Origin: Pogona vitticeps
Taxonomy: Eukaryota; Chordata; Lepidosauria; Squamata; Agamidae
Assembly: GCF_051106095.1 (NCBI RefSeq)
Contig: NC_135791.1
Location: forward strand, 3,550,001 to 3,614,000
Reading direction: 5' to 3'
DNA length: 64,000 nt
Shown here: positions 47,645 to 57,494 of the stretch, in pieces
Layout: every line of letters starts with the position of its first letter
Numbering within the stretch: the first letter of the stretch is position 1
Notes under the pieces: generated by a model
What the model saw: only the letters and a program-made list of their open reading frames with translations
Database searches by the model: none
Told to the model about the DNA's origin: nothing
Program-made: the position numbers and the translations under genes

Positions 47645-47916
47645 TGAGCCACTGCACCCGGAAGGGCACAATCCTGAAGCTGAGGCTCCAATACTTTGGC
47701 CATCTCATGAGAAGAGAAGATTCCCTGGAAAACACCCAGATGCTGGGAAAGTGTGAGGGCAAGAAGAGAAAGGGATGACAGAGGACAAGGTGGATGGACA
47801 GGGTCATCAAAGCGACCAACATGAATTTGACCCAATTCCGGGAGGCAGTGGAAGACAGGAGGGCCTGGCATGCTCTGGTCCATGGGGTCATGAAGAGTCA
47901 GACACGACTAAACAAC
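47645..47916 (+). mobile_element. BovB LINE, 5'-truncated copy
   Basis: The segment reads through the BovB carboxyl region: LRLQYFGHLMRREDSLENTQ-type sequence, then MNLTQFREAVEDRRAWHALV and HGVMKSQTRLNN. It ends in the BovB tail. AAAGTGC occurs at both ends (47638-47644 and 47917-47923), a probable 7-bp target duplication. It is about 272 bp long and slightly more decayed than the 4.2-kb copy. Confidence 0.9.
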
Positions 47917-47923
47917 AAAGTGC

Positions 47924-48132
47924 ACTGGAAACCAAAGGGAAAAGGTCAAAGAGCGAATGGAGGGGAGAGGAGGGAAAGGCGCGGTGTCAAGAGGGTCAAA
48001 GGCTACGCTCCGGAGACATAACTTCAGATGTGGTGTGAACTCTTGCAGCATGCCATCTTGTGCGAATGAGACCAATCATTTCAGGAGTCAGTGTTTGCTA
48101 TAGAAATCTCTGGTTCAACCCAGAGCATTCTC
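47924..48132. other. Unique non-coding sequence
   Basis: Nothing recognisable was seen between a BovB copy and a SINE mosaic. Confidence 0.4.
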
Positions 48133-48477
48133 CCTGGGGGTACTGTGGTGCAGTGGGGTAAATGGCAGTACTGTGGTCAGGACTCTGCTCATCCCCTGAG
48201 TTTGATCCCAACATCTGGGTCTTTTCCAGGGAGTCTTCTCTTCTCATGAGATGGCCAAAGTACTGGAGCCTCAGCTTCAGGATCTGTCCTTCCAGTTAAG
48301 CACTCAGGGTTGATTTCCTTCAGAATGGATAGGTTTGTTCTCCTTGCAGTCCAGGGGACTCTCAAGAGCCTCCTCCAGCACCACAATTCAAAAGCATCAT
48401 AATTAAATTGTAAACCTGGAGAGTGCTTTAAGTGCTACAGGGCAGTATATAAGCAGCACACTTTGCTTTGCTTTGTG
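48133..48477 (+). mobile_element. SINE with L2-type tail, split by BovB sequence
   Basis: The head GGTACTGTGGTGCAGTGGGG to GAGTTTGATCCCAACATCT (48133-48220) and the tail AATTAAATTGTAAACCTGGA to (TTTGC)n (48404-48477) belong to the SINE family of 38722-38971. The middle of the SINE (CAAGGTTGACTCAGCC region) is absent. Inverted BovB sequence occupies its place. Confidence 0.75.
48222..48403 (-). mobile_element. BovB LINE internal fragment, inverted
   Basis: On the minus strand it encodes MWCWRRLLRVPWTARRTNLS then ILKEINPECLTGRTDPEAEA (frame-shifted afterwards) and ends at GGAAAAGACCCAGATG. The BovB 3' tail is absent, so this is not a simple 5'-truncated insertion. Capture by recombination or template switching is likely. 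Confidence 0.85.
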
Positions 48478-51281
48478 TTACCTGACCTGGCTAGCCGGAG
48501 GGTCTAACTATGGCAGGCAGGGGTTCTTGGCCTCGCTGGAGAAAGAATGAGATAACTATGGGATACGGGTGTCCACTCTAATTAAAGCAGTGGCAAGTTT
48601 CCATTCTATCCATACATCATCAGCCAGAGTTTAAAAACGGGAGTTTGCACAGCTTAATCTCTTCATACAGAATCCGTTCCATGACCTTAATGGCTTTCCG
48701 CTATTCAGCTGCTCTAATGACAGGCGAAGGGGAATAGCAAGAGAATGGCCAATACCTCCCCTCGCCTTTTTAACTCCAGATTCTGCCACCTTTTAGTGAT
48801 TCATTAATACCGCGCGCCTTTTGAAAAAAAAACAACACCAAGCATTAACCTTTTGTCGGTTCTGGCAGCCAGACTTCGCCAGGCCTTTGGCTGTTGGCCT
48901 AGGAACACAAGGAGGTGGACACAATCCGTGTCCTGTCACAGGGCCTATAGCTCATTCCAGAAGGTGATTTATGGCGTGTCGGGGCACAGAGCGCAGGTGG
49001 AACGGCTGGGCGGATAGAACATGTGCAGAGGTGTGGAGTCCCTCGGGTTCTCTTCACCGGTGCCACGTCAACCCCTTCTTCAGCCGAAGAGGGGTCTCTT
49101 GGTTATTCCTGGAAGGGTCCTGGGGGGCATCGGAGGGAACGCAAGCCCCAAAGCAAAGCGGAAAAGCTGACCCAGACAGAAGCCAAAGAGATGCAGCCAA
49201 GCGGCTCTCCGCCTTTAGGTTTTTACAAGATGCAATTTCCATGATAGTTTAACAGAGATGGCCTCACATGGATGTGAGGAAGGCCCCCCCCCAGACCCAC
49301 AAACAACGTGGAAGCAAGCAATTTCCCACATTTGAAAACGTCAGTCCCAGCATGCAGGTTTTGAAATGGTTTCTTGGGGCCTTAGAGTGGCCCATTTAAA
49401 TTTCAAGGACACTGACCACTGAAGTCTGGCAGTTTTTACAGGGGGAATATTCTAAAACACCGGTTTTCAAAAAAAAAAGTTACAAAATCATTTTCCCTGG
49501 TGTTTTTCTCATCCTTTGCAAAAGGAAGAAACTTGAGGTGCGGGAGAAGCTGTGGAAGACCTTCTGCACGAAGAGATCAAGTGGTGTAAACGCTAGTTTG
49601 CAAACTCTGGCTGAATATGCGTCGCTGAGCGTGAGAACCCTCCACCACTTTGAGTGTATGGGTCTGTCTTAGAAAAACCCCTCCGCATAATGTCCATTTT
49701 CCTGAATCTTCACCTCTTGAACCCGAGGCCCTTTACTCCTGAGCTACATCCTTCCCCTTGGCTTAGATATCCAATCTGTATGTTTTAAGAGTTGATCAAG
49801 AGACCATGAAGTGGGTGCTGGTTAAGTCTCAGGGAATAGCTAGGCTGCCTTGAATCTCCAGTGAAGACAGAGGAAATCTCAGCTAAGCACGGCTGGGGGT
49901 ACGGTGTGGGGGAAGCAGTTTCGCTTTATGATGAGCTGCGGCTTTAACATCTCAGCACCGGATGCCTCCTTTCTTCAGCTGGGCTTACCGGGTGTGTGTA
50001 AAGTTGTCTGCCTTTGTGGCGAAAATATTCATTTTAGGGGTTACTGGAAGGAATGCACGTTGCCTCATTCTTTCATGCATGGACACAAAGGATCTGGAAC
50101 GGTTGCCCAAAGGCATCACTATGACATTGCAAAGGGCTGCCCCCTTGATTACAGGTTTTGACTCTCAGGGTAGAGAAAGAAGCTGGCCTGGCACTCCTCG
50201 GCCACAGTCATCTTTAATACTGGACCGAGAGGTGTTTTGTGCCGGGGTTAAGGGCTCCCCAGAAAGGGAGGCTGCACCCCACATCCTCCCCACCGCCTGC
50301 CCCCTGCGTCCAAGGTTCAGTCTGGCCAAACATGAAGGTGGTACATATTTCATATGCGTAAGCAATGGAAAAGCTTGCGCATCCCAGCGCCGAGGCATGC
50401 GAGGGGCTTACGGAGTCAGACGCGTGCCTTTCGCCATTTGTTTCTGATCAAGCGCACATGGGACCGTTTAGCCACTCCGCCAAACGGAGCTCGGAGCGCA
50501 GCCTCCCTCGTCTGCAATAAAGCTACTTGTTAGAAGAGACGTTTAATTTACTTAATGCGCTTTTGGATTTTGTGTTTTGTTTTGTTCAGCTCTTCCAGGG
50601 CCACTTTTGATCCGCGGCTGTCGGACTCCAAAGGACAGGAGCAGGGGGGGATTGGAGGAGGTGGGGGTGGGCCCTGACAGCTCCCCCTCCCATACCCTGC
50701 TTTTGCAAAGGATCTAAAGAAAGACGGCAGAGGTTGAAGGAAAGCTGGCAGGGATTTGAAGCAGACTTTCCTTCTGGAGGAGAGCGAGAGAGCGAGATTG
50801 CAGAGCGCAATCCTCTTGGACCAAGCGCAATGCCAGGAGACGTGTGGAAGAAATGAGACCGATCTTTATAGACATCTTTACATACTCCTGTTTCCTCTAA
50901 TACATTTCCCCCCCCCTTCTGCCCTGCTACCAACATAATGCTCCGTTCGGAACAGAAATATTAGCCGAAGGGGTTAGCCAAGGCAAACCCGGCTCTTCGA
51001 TACTGCACCTATGTATTGTGGCAAGCAAACAAGAAAAATATAGACACGTGAGCCTCCAGAGGCTGTGTGGACTGCAACGCTCATCAGCCCTAAACAGTAG
51101 GACCAGAGGTGAAGGGACGATGGGTGATGGAGTCCAACCACCTCTAAGCGAATGCCAATTTTCCACCCTGAAGCAGAATAAGGCTGGGATATTACACCGC
51201 CTAAGGGTGCAGGAAGACAGGATTGTGTTTGTTCAACTTCACTGGGTGCAAACTCACTTAGGCCGATCTTCCCGTGCAAAC
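48478..51281. other. Long unique gene-free stretch
   Basis: No exon or named repeat was recognised. The part 48540-48880 has no visible repeats and even composition, with homeodomain-like TAATTA/ATTAA words. Confidence 0.45.
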
Positions 51282-51444
51282 ACTCAGGAGTGGTATCCCA
51301 TTCTTTTCCTCTAGGGGGCGCCCTGGGACTGTGCAGCTGGCCCAAGGTTACACAGGCTGGCTCTCCTCCCAGGAGGCACAATGGGAGATTCGAACTCCCA
51401 ACCTTTGGCTCCACAGCCAGAGACCACTGAGCTGTCCAGCTAGC
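51282..51444 (-). mobile_element. Sauria-type tRNA SINE, inverted, tail missing
   Basis: On the minus strand the head (AGCTGGACAGCTCAGTGGTC, B-box GGGAGTTCGAATCTCC) precedes the body (GAGAGCCAGCCTGTGTAACC, GCTGCACAGTCCCAGGGCGC, CCCCTAGAGGAAAAGAATGG). The sequence stops near GATACCACTCCTGAGT, before the RTE-like tail. Confidence 0.85.
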
Positions 51445-53310
51445 TAAAAACAGTGGAGAGCCCAAAATTCTGCTCGTTTGGGATGTTCGTCTTGTTGTGC
51501 TCAATAACAAGTGATTCACTGCGGTCTGCCTCCAGATCACATCTGGTTGTCTCTCGAAAGGCACAACCTTCAAGCGAGTTTTCATTGTCGCCAATTACTG
51601 AGAGAGGTCATGATGTACCTCCTCCACCTCTGGCATTTCATGTTCTGTTGGAAGCCACGTTTTATTATTGTATTATTTTTTTTAATCCAGAGCTTGGAAG
51701 ATTGCTTCTTTGGACCAGCAAGGTCACGAAGATTCTGCCAATCTCGGCCCAAAACAGCCGTTTCCCCCAGATCCCATCTTCCCTATCGCGATGTGCTTTT
51801 TTAACGTCATTATGCAACACCCGAAGGTAAGCCAAAATTTAAGTCTGTGAAAAATAACACCAGTTAAAAAATTTGAAATAAGCTACGTCGGCAAGTAGCA
51901 TGCGTACAGGATTCAGAAAGTAATCACAGAGTTTAAGACTCTGGAATACACAAAGGTTCTCCTCTGGTGTGTAAAAACAACACAAAGCAGGTGTTGGGCA
52001 ACTGATTCTCAGGGCAGGCATTCAAGAAGCGAACAGCCAACACTGAAAAATGCTTCTCTATGTGGCTGCAGTAATTAATCCACTGGCTGTTTTAATCTCA
52101 AATTTTAAAAGCTCATGCAATAGCCATATGCAGGTCTCCTCGGAACTAAGCCATCTTGAACTGAGTGAGTTTACTTATGAGCAGATGGCAATATTCTATT
52201 AATTTTATTACTTCTTTTATAAACAGGTGAAGACCCTATGATTATATTTGCTAACATTAGAGGAGGCTACTGACTCCCGTTTTGGGGAGGGGGCAGTACA
52301 GCTGCTCCGGTTTTAGCCTGAGCTTTAAAGGAACTCTCCAAGGTTCTGAACTTCTTCAGGGGCAAGAGTTCAGCACCTTGGATGAAACGTGGAAAATCCG
52401 GACAAAAATCCGGAGCGGATTCACTACCACCACCACCCTAATATGGGGAGTCACCAGCTGCCACTGACTAATTCTAGTGAGACCCAGTATCTCAGTTGTT
52501 TCTCCTCTCCAGCCCATCAGATCCCACTGGAGAATCTCAAGGCTCCTTCCTGTATATAATATTAACTGGACAAATTGCACGAAGGGTGACCCAACCTTCT
52601 GAGAAAGGGAAATTTTTAAGAGGCGGACTGATGTATGAGTTTTAGTGTAACCCACATGATTCTCATGTACATTATTTATGAATCTCTTAAGAACTCCAGG
52701 CAGCCTTGGGCTGAATCCATTCTATATATTTATGATGTCTGATTTCACCTTCTTCTTTTTTAAAATTTTTTAAGAAGTATGTTTTGACTGTAATTTCAAC
52801 CGTCTCTCCTGTAACGCACCTGCAGAGAATCAGCACTGAGTAATCTGCTGGATATTTAAAAGCAAGGGTTGCGTTTCTGCCTTGCGCTGAGTCTTGGAAG
52901 TGGTTCATACATGTTAACCCCAGAAGAGCACCTGAATTATTAGCGGGGGGGGGAGAGAGAGACAGGGGAGAACATCCAGAGGTAGAGAAGCTGCATTTCA
53001 TTAGAGGTGCTCTGCCTTTCTGATCATAATTCAAACACAGGTCTCGGGCAACATCGATCAGCCAAAGACTCAAAAAAACAAACAAACACCATGTCATTTA
53101 TTTATTTTAATTTAATCATAAACTATAATATCTACTAAAAGAAAAAAGGGTGAGAATATTTTTAGATGCTGAATTTCAAAAATTAACAGAAATCAGACCA
53201 GCCTGATGTAGTCAAGAAGGGAGAGATTTATGATCTTTTTTTTTTTTTTTCAAATATCTACTGGGTCATGAAACTCTCCGGGTGACCTTCCACCATTAAC
53301 TCTCTCTTGC
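51445..53310. other. Unique non-coding sequence
   Basis: No exon was recognised. A weak match between about 52300-52390 and 42170-42260 may be an old unnamed repeat. Confidence 0.45.
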
Positions 53311-53372
53311 AAAAACAAACAAACAAACAAACAAACAAGCAAGCAAACAAGCAAACAAGCAAACAAGCAAAC
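53311..53372. repeat. (AAAC)n/(AAGC)n microsatellite
   Basis: About 15 tetranucleotide units, first AAAC then mixed AAGC and AAAC. Confidence 0.9.
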
Positions 53373-53751
53373 CAGGACCAGCAGACCCATGTGGTGTTGC
53401 AAACTCCATGGAGGAAAAACAGGATATCAAGAGCCTGTAGGTACCATCATTGGGGGGAGGGGGGGCTTTATGGAACCTGCAAAGAAAAATGTCAAAATTA
53501 CAACCAAGAGGTTGCGTTCATAGTTTTGGCCTCAATGTTCTTCCTCCCTGGGAAACACCTAAAAACAGCAGTTAATTATGCTCTAACAAATGGCAAACCT
53601 TTAGAAAGTAACTGTGCATGGATCTTCCCACAAGGTAACACAAAGGGGCTGAGAATGGCCATTTGACAGCTAAAGTTTATGGTGGAGGAAAGATTCGAAC
53701 CGGGGGAGGGAGGCCTGCCCTCGTGTTCTTCTATCGCACAAGGAAAGCTTG
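53373..53751. other. Unique non-coding sequence
   Basis: Nothing recognisable was seen. Confidence 0.4.
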
Positions 53752-53759
53752 CTATAGCC

Positions 53760-54061
53760 CAGACCTGGGCAAAGTGCGGCCCGAGAGCCACATATGGCTC
53801 GCAAGCCGCTCCTGTCGGCCCACAGACAGTTTTGAACATCAAAACCATTTATAGCTTTTTGTCTAAAGTTGATCAGTTGCTTATCTTTAACATACCGCAA
53901 AAAAAACACCCTATTTAGTATTTGTGAAGATTAACAAGTTTAAAATAAACACTATCATAACATCACTGTTTCATTTTATTTTTAAGTAAAGTTGGTTCAG
54001 GCCCCGAACATAGTTCAGATTTTTCATGTGCCCCCCCATAGAAATTAATTGCCCACCCCTG
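53760..54061. mobile_element. hAT-type non-autonomous DNA transposon (302 bp)
   Basis: The left end CAGACCTGGGCAAAGTGCGG and the reversed right end CAGGGGTGGGCAATTAATTT form the short imperfect inverted repeat typical of Charlie-like hAT elements. CTATAGCC (53752-53759) and CCATAGCC (54062-54069) are 8-bp flanking repeats that agree at 7 positions. The interior is non-coding and contains GCGGCCCGAGAGCCACATAT-type words seen in such elements. Confidence 0.8.
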
Positions 54062-54069
54062 CCATAGCC

Positions 54070-54944
54070 CCTTCTAAGTCTGGACCCATGGTCTTGCCCA
54101 TCCTCTGGCCTCATCTCCAGTTGAGGCGCTGGACAACAGACAGAGACGGCAGGAGATTTAAGGCTACGGGAACCATTTCGAGGGCAGTAGCGAGTGGTTA
54201 CCGTCTCCTGGAAACCCAAATGTCACAGACGCCGGTCCAGAAAGGGCCGGAGCAGCTGCAAAAAGGTACAAGGCCCGGGGAGGTGGCTGCTGGCATCCAC
54301 ACGGCTTTCTCCATCCAAAAAACGAACAGGAGCTCTCACGGGTTGTCTGCTCTGATAAGGAAGGTGGGAAGGCCTCCAAGCCAAGCAAAGCGGTCCAGCC
54401 GGCAGGAAGCAGGGCTGGTGATTTAGGAGGTGGCTCCGGAGCTGAGCCAAACGGTGAAATGACTTTTATTGCTCCATCCTGCAAGCGTGATGAAGTGGAT
54501 TTGCTGGAGGGCCTTGGAGGGGCTTCTGCAACGCAGGTAGCAGGCGGCTGATTCTGTCTGAACCTTGGTTTGGCAAGGAGAAGCCGCATCCGGCCAAAGA
54601 GCCCAGGAGACGGCTGCTGCAGGAAGCCAGTCATAGAGTGCAGCCTGCCTTAACCTGCCGCCACTGAAATGTGTTGGGACTACAGCTAGCTGGGGATAAT
54701 GGGAGCTGGAGTCCCAACGTATTTGGAGAACACCTGGTTGGAGAAGACTGCAAGAGAAGGCACCCTGATCGTGCTTTCAGTAAGTCAGTCTTGATTTATG
54801 TCGAAGAAAAAACAAGTTCTGTACCTCCATGGCTGGAATCCATTTGGCAATGTATGCACAGACAGTTGCAGTTTTGAATTTCTTGTAAAGTTCCTTGTGC
54901 TACACAGTACAAGTTCAGAGACTCAAAGAGGAGAATAGTTACAA
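54070..54944. other. Unique, moderately GC-rich non-coding sequence
   Basis: No exon was recognised. Open frames of 125 and 156 codons overlap on opposite strands and match nothing known. Part of the right side may be internal sequence of the LTR-like fossil that follows. Confidence 0.4.
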
Positions 54945-55385
54945 GTTGCCCAGATATGTAGTTCAACCTTTTCTCATTAACTGGCACTTAATGTCTCAAT
55001 AATTCAACTATGGGATATTGGTAAGAGAAAGAATAAAAACGCTTCATTACTTACAGTTTTGAACAGATCAACAGCAAACTAATAAACATAACTGCTTTCA
55101 ACAGAATAAAGAGAATGAAAGGGAACACTCAGCAGAGAGATGGGGCTCGCTTTGAATTCTGAGGTGGGAAGGAATGATTAGTTAGTGCTGAATAGATTGA
55201 CAGTCACTCCAGCCCAGAAAGGTCCAGCAGCAACACCTACTAGAGGTAGCAGGAGAGGTTGTAAAAACTCCAACACACGGAAGCGAAACAGCTGAAGCCG
55301 CAGCAGTGAATTGCTGCTAGTTAAAGACATGGTAGCTGCAATTCTAGTTGTGTGTCCATCACACAAACAGAATTGCAATCAGCAA
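54945..55385 (-). mobile_element. LTR-like retroelement fossil, copy 2
   Basis: The region is homologous to 42940-43335 but inverted. On the minus strand the conserved core of about 257 bp (55275 down to 55019) starts with TGTTGGAGTTTTTACAACCT and ends near TTCTCTTACCA. It is followed by GAGACATTAAGTGCCAG and further AT-rich sequence. The layout suggests an LTR plus adjoining internal DNA. It is broken and old, no coding part is recognisable, and the family is unassigned. Confidence 0.5.
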
Positions 55386-55685
55386 GTTATTTAGCAATTG
55401 GTCACATCTTACTCAATTTCACTTTTGTGCACATAAATCTCCAACAGGATTCTGGCTCGTAATTATATTTTCTTTGAGAATATACTTTCACTTGCACAAT
55501 AATTTTGTAACATGTTCCAGAGAAGAAAGCAATTAGATTTTTTTTATTCAGATTAAAAAATGATTAGGCTCTTAATTACATTACAGAAACCAATACTGTA
55601 CAAGATGAGCAGTACAAGATTATTCCTAACAGTAAATATTTTAAGCTCCATGGAATGCAAGATGGCCCTACTACGCTTAGTTTCA
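55386..55685. other. Unique AT-rich non-coding sequence
   Basis: Nothing recognisable was seen between an LTR-like fossil and an L2-like tail. Confidence 0.4.
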
Positions 55686-55810
55686 TCTTATTTATTTAAT
55701 TATTTATTAGATTTGTATCCCGCCCATCTAGATTACCTCTACTCTGGGCCGCTTACAGTAAAAACATGAAAAACAACATATAAACAATTAAAACAACAAT
55801 TCAAATCAAT
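55686..55810 (-). mobile_element. L2-like retroposon tail, inverted
   Basis: TTATTTATTAGATTTGTATC, CCGCCCATCTAGATTACCTC and ACTCTGGGCCGCTTACAGTA form, on the minus strand, the common GGGCGGGATACAAATCTAAT-type 3' end followed by (AAAT)n. Confidence 0.6.
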
Positions 55811-56699
55811 AATATTAGTGGCATTCAAGATGTTAACATTCTTGCTATGCTGGAGAGACACAACACATTTTGCAGGGAAACTGAAGGCAGGATAATTCCT
55901 TGTGGTCCATATAATCATAGTCTCTGATTCAGACAAAATAGGTTTGGCAGGTTTTTGTATTGTCCCATAAAACCTTATACATCTGTTTGAGCAAAAGCAG
56001 TTAAGAGTAAATAGCAAAAATATTTTTCTGGGGGAACAAAGTCTGTTCTATAAGATTTTCAGCTATTAAGATAGTGGTTCTTATATTTCCATCTTCAGCC
56101 GGTTAAATTCAAGCACACCTGCCTGATTTTAATAGAATTTATTCTCAAGGAGCTCAGTACAAGATTGCTCAGCTGAATCCAGTCATCCACAAAAATTTAT
56201 GTTAATTGGATTTTTTTTTTCTTGAAATGCAGCTGGCTAGTCTGTGGTCTTCTGTCTTGTAAGATAGACTTTCTGGAATGCTTGTTTTTCAACTTGCTGT
56301 CCCAAATATTTCTCAGTAACCAGGCTATTTTGAAAATCTGGTTATGCAGAGGGAATTCCAACAGAAACACCAGCCGTAGGTTCCTGAACTAGCATCATCT
56401 TGCTGCACAGACACATGTTCCAATGGCACCCCCTTGTGTCATCAGTAAAACACAGCAGTCTCCCTGGTAGCACTATTAAAGCAGCATCCTTTGAAAGCAG
56501 ACACACTTTAAAAAGCCACTCCCTTCCATAGCTCCTCCTTGTCTATAAGCTAGAAAATTCAAATTTCTCTCTCCTTTACAGTTCTCCAGTTGATTGTCCC
56601 CAATATATATAAACGGGATGCATTTAGAAGCTCAGTAGTTCATCTACGTCCATTCAGGAAACATCCCTTATCGGATTCCTCAAAAATCTATATACGCAT
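55811..56699. other. AT-rich non-coding sequence
   Basis: No exon or named repeat was recognised. Old, unnameable repeats are possible. Confidence 0.4.
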
Positions 56700-56876
56700 T
56701 ACCTCTCTATGCAGGAAGAGAGAAAAGCCAAATGTCAGATGGGTTGATTCATTAAAGCAACCCACAGCATTGAGCTTGTAAACCCTGAACAGGGGGGTGA
56801 ATGACGAGATGCTTCAGAGGCCACCAAATTGCCATTTAAGTCAGAAGTGAATTGACGACACGTGACAACAAATGAA
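56700..56876 (+). mobile_element. RTE-clade LINE 3' end
   Basis: GCAGGAAGAGAGAAAAGCCA, CAGATGGGTTGATTCATTAA, CCCACAGCATTGAGCTTGTA and GTCAGAAGTGAATTGACGAC, ending in GACAACAAA, match the RTE tail at 2450-2741. It is an old 5'-truncated copy. Confidence 0.7.
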
Positions 56877-57287
56877 GGGGCTGCGTTTATAAAGCAAGCA
56901 GGCCCCATTACAAACCATCAAGCAACGCCAGCAATGGAAGTACAAGAACGTTCTGCTATTCTCCCTTTCCATTTTTCTTTTGAAAGGACAAGGTGCTAAC
57001 AGAGGTTGCATTTGTTGCTTAAAGCAACCAAGCCAAAATTTAAATTCCTAGATGTGAAATAATAATTTTAAAAACTTTGAAACTATACAAAAGGGGCTAT
57101 GTAACTGAGCCAAACAAAAGAAGTTAGAAGTTTTCAAGCTTGAAAAAGAAATCATCCAAATTAGAAACACGCCCCCAATTTTGGTTTTATGTTAATTACT
57201 GAGACAGGCAATTGGAGGAGTGAATTCAATTTCACTTTCAGATCTGGCTTTGGCAAATATCTGGCTTTGGCAAATATATATCTTTGC
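56877..57287. other. Unique AT-rich sequence with a 17-bp tandem duplication
   Basis: No exon was seen. ATCTGGCTTTGGCAAAT occurs twice in tandem at 57242-57275, immediately before the palindrome. Confidence 0.5.
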
Positions 57288-57494
57288 CAAAAGCCCACAT
57301 CAAGTGGGTTGGTTGAAATATCACCTTGGCTGCCTATGATGCTGTTTCCCCGCTAATCACAGCTGTGTGCCATATATATCACATTTACTTATGTATATGT
57401 AAATGTAATTAATATATATATATACAGCAGTGATCAGCGGGGAAACAGGATCATAGGCAGCTATTTCAACCAACCCACTCGATGTGGGCTTTTG
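57288..57494. repeat. 207-bp imperfect palindrome with AT-rich centre
   Basis: The left arm begins CAAAAGCCCACATCAAGTGG and the right arm, reversed, begins CAAAAGCCCACATCGAGTGG. The arms match over about 65 bp, as far as TGTTTCCCCGCT and GATCACTG/AATCACAG, apart from an 8-base insertion in the left arm. The centre is about 60 bp of alternating AT, including (TA)n at 57413-57424. It could be a palindromic MITE, since no coding is present, or a product of inverted duplication. No clear target duplication was found. Confidence 0.85.

Noticed and set aside
4732-51444. tRNA genes suggested by A- and B-box matches
   Set aside because: All such matches lie in SINE heads, which lack a full cloverleaf and continue into SINE bodies.
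54049-54634. Opposed frames of 125 and 156 codons
   Set aside because: No family resemblance; both open only because of GC-rich composition.
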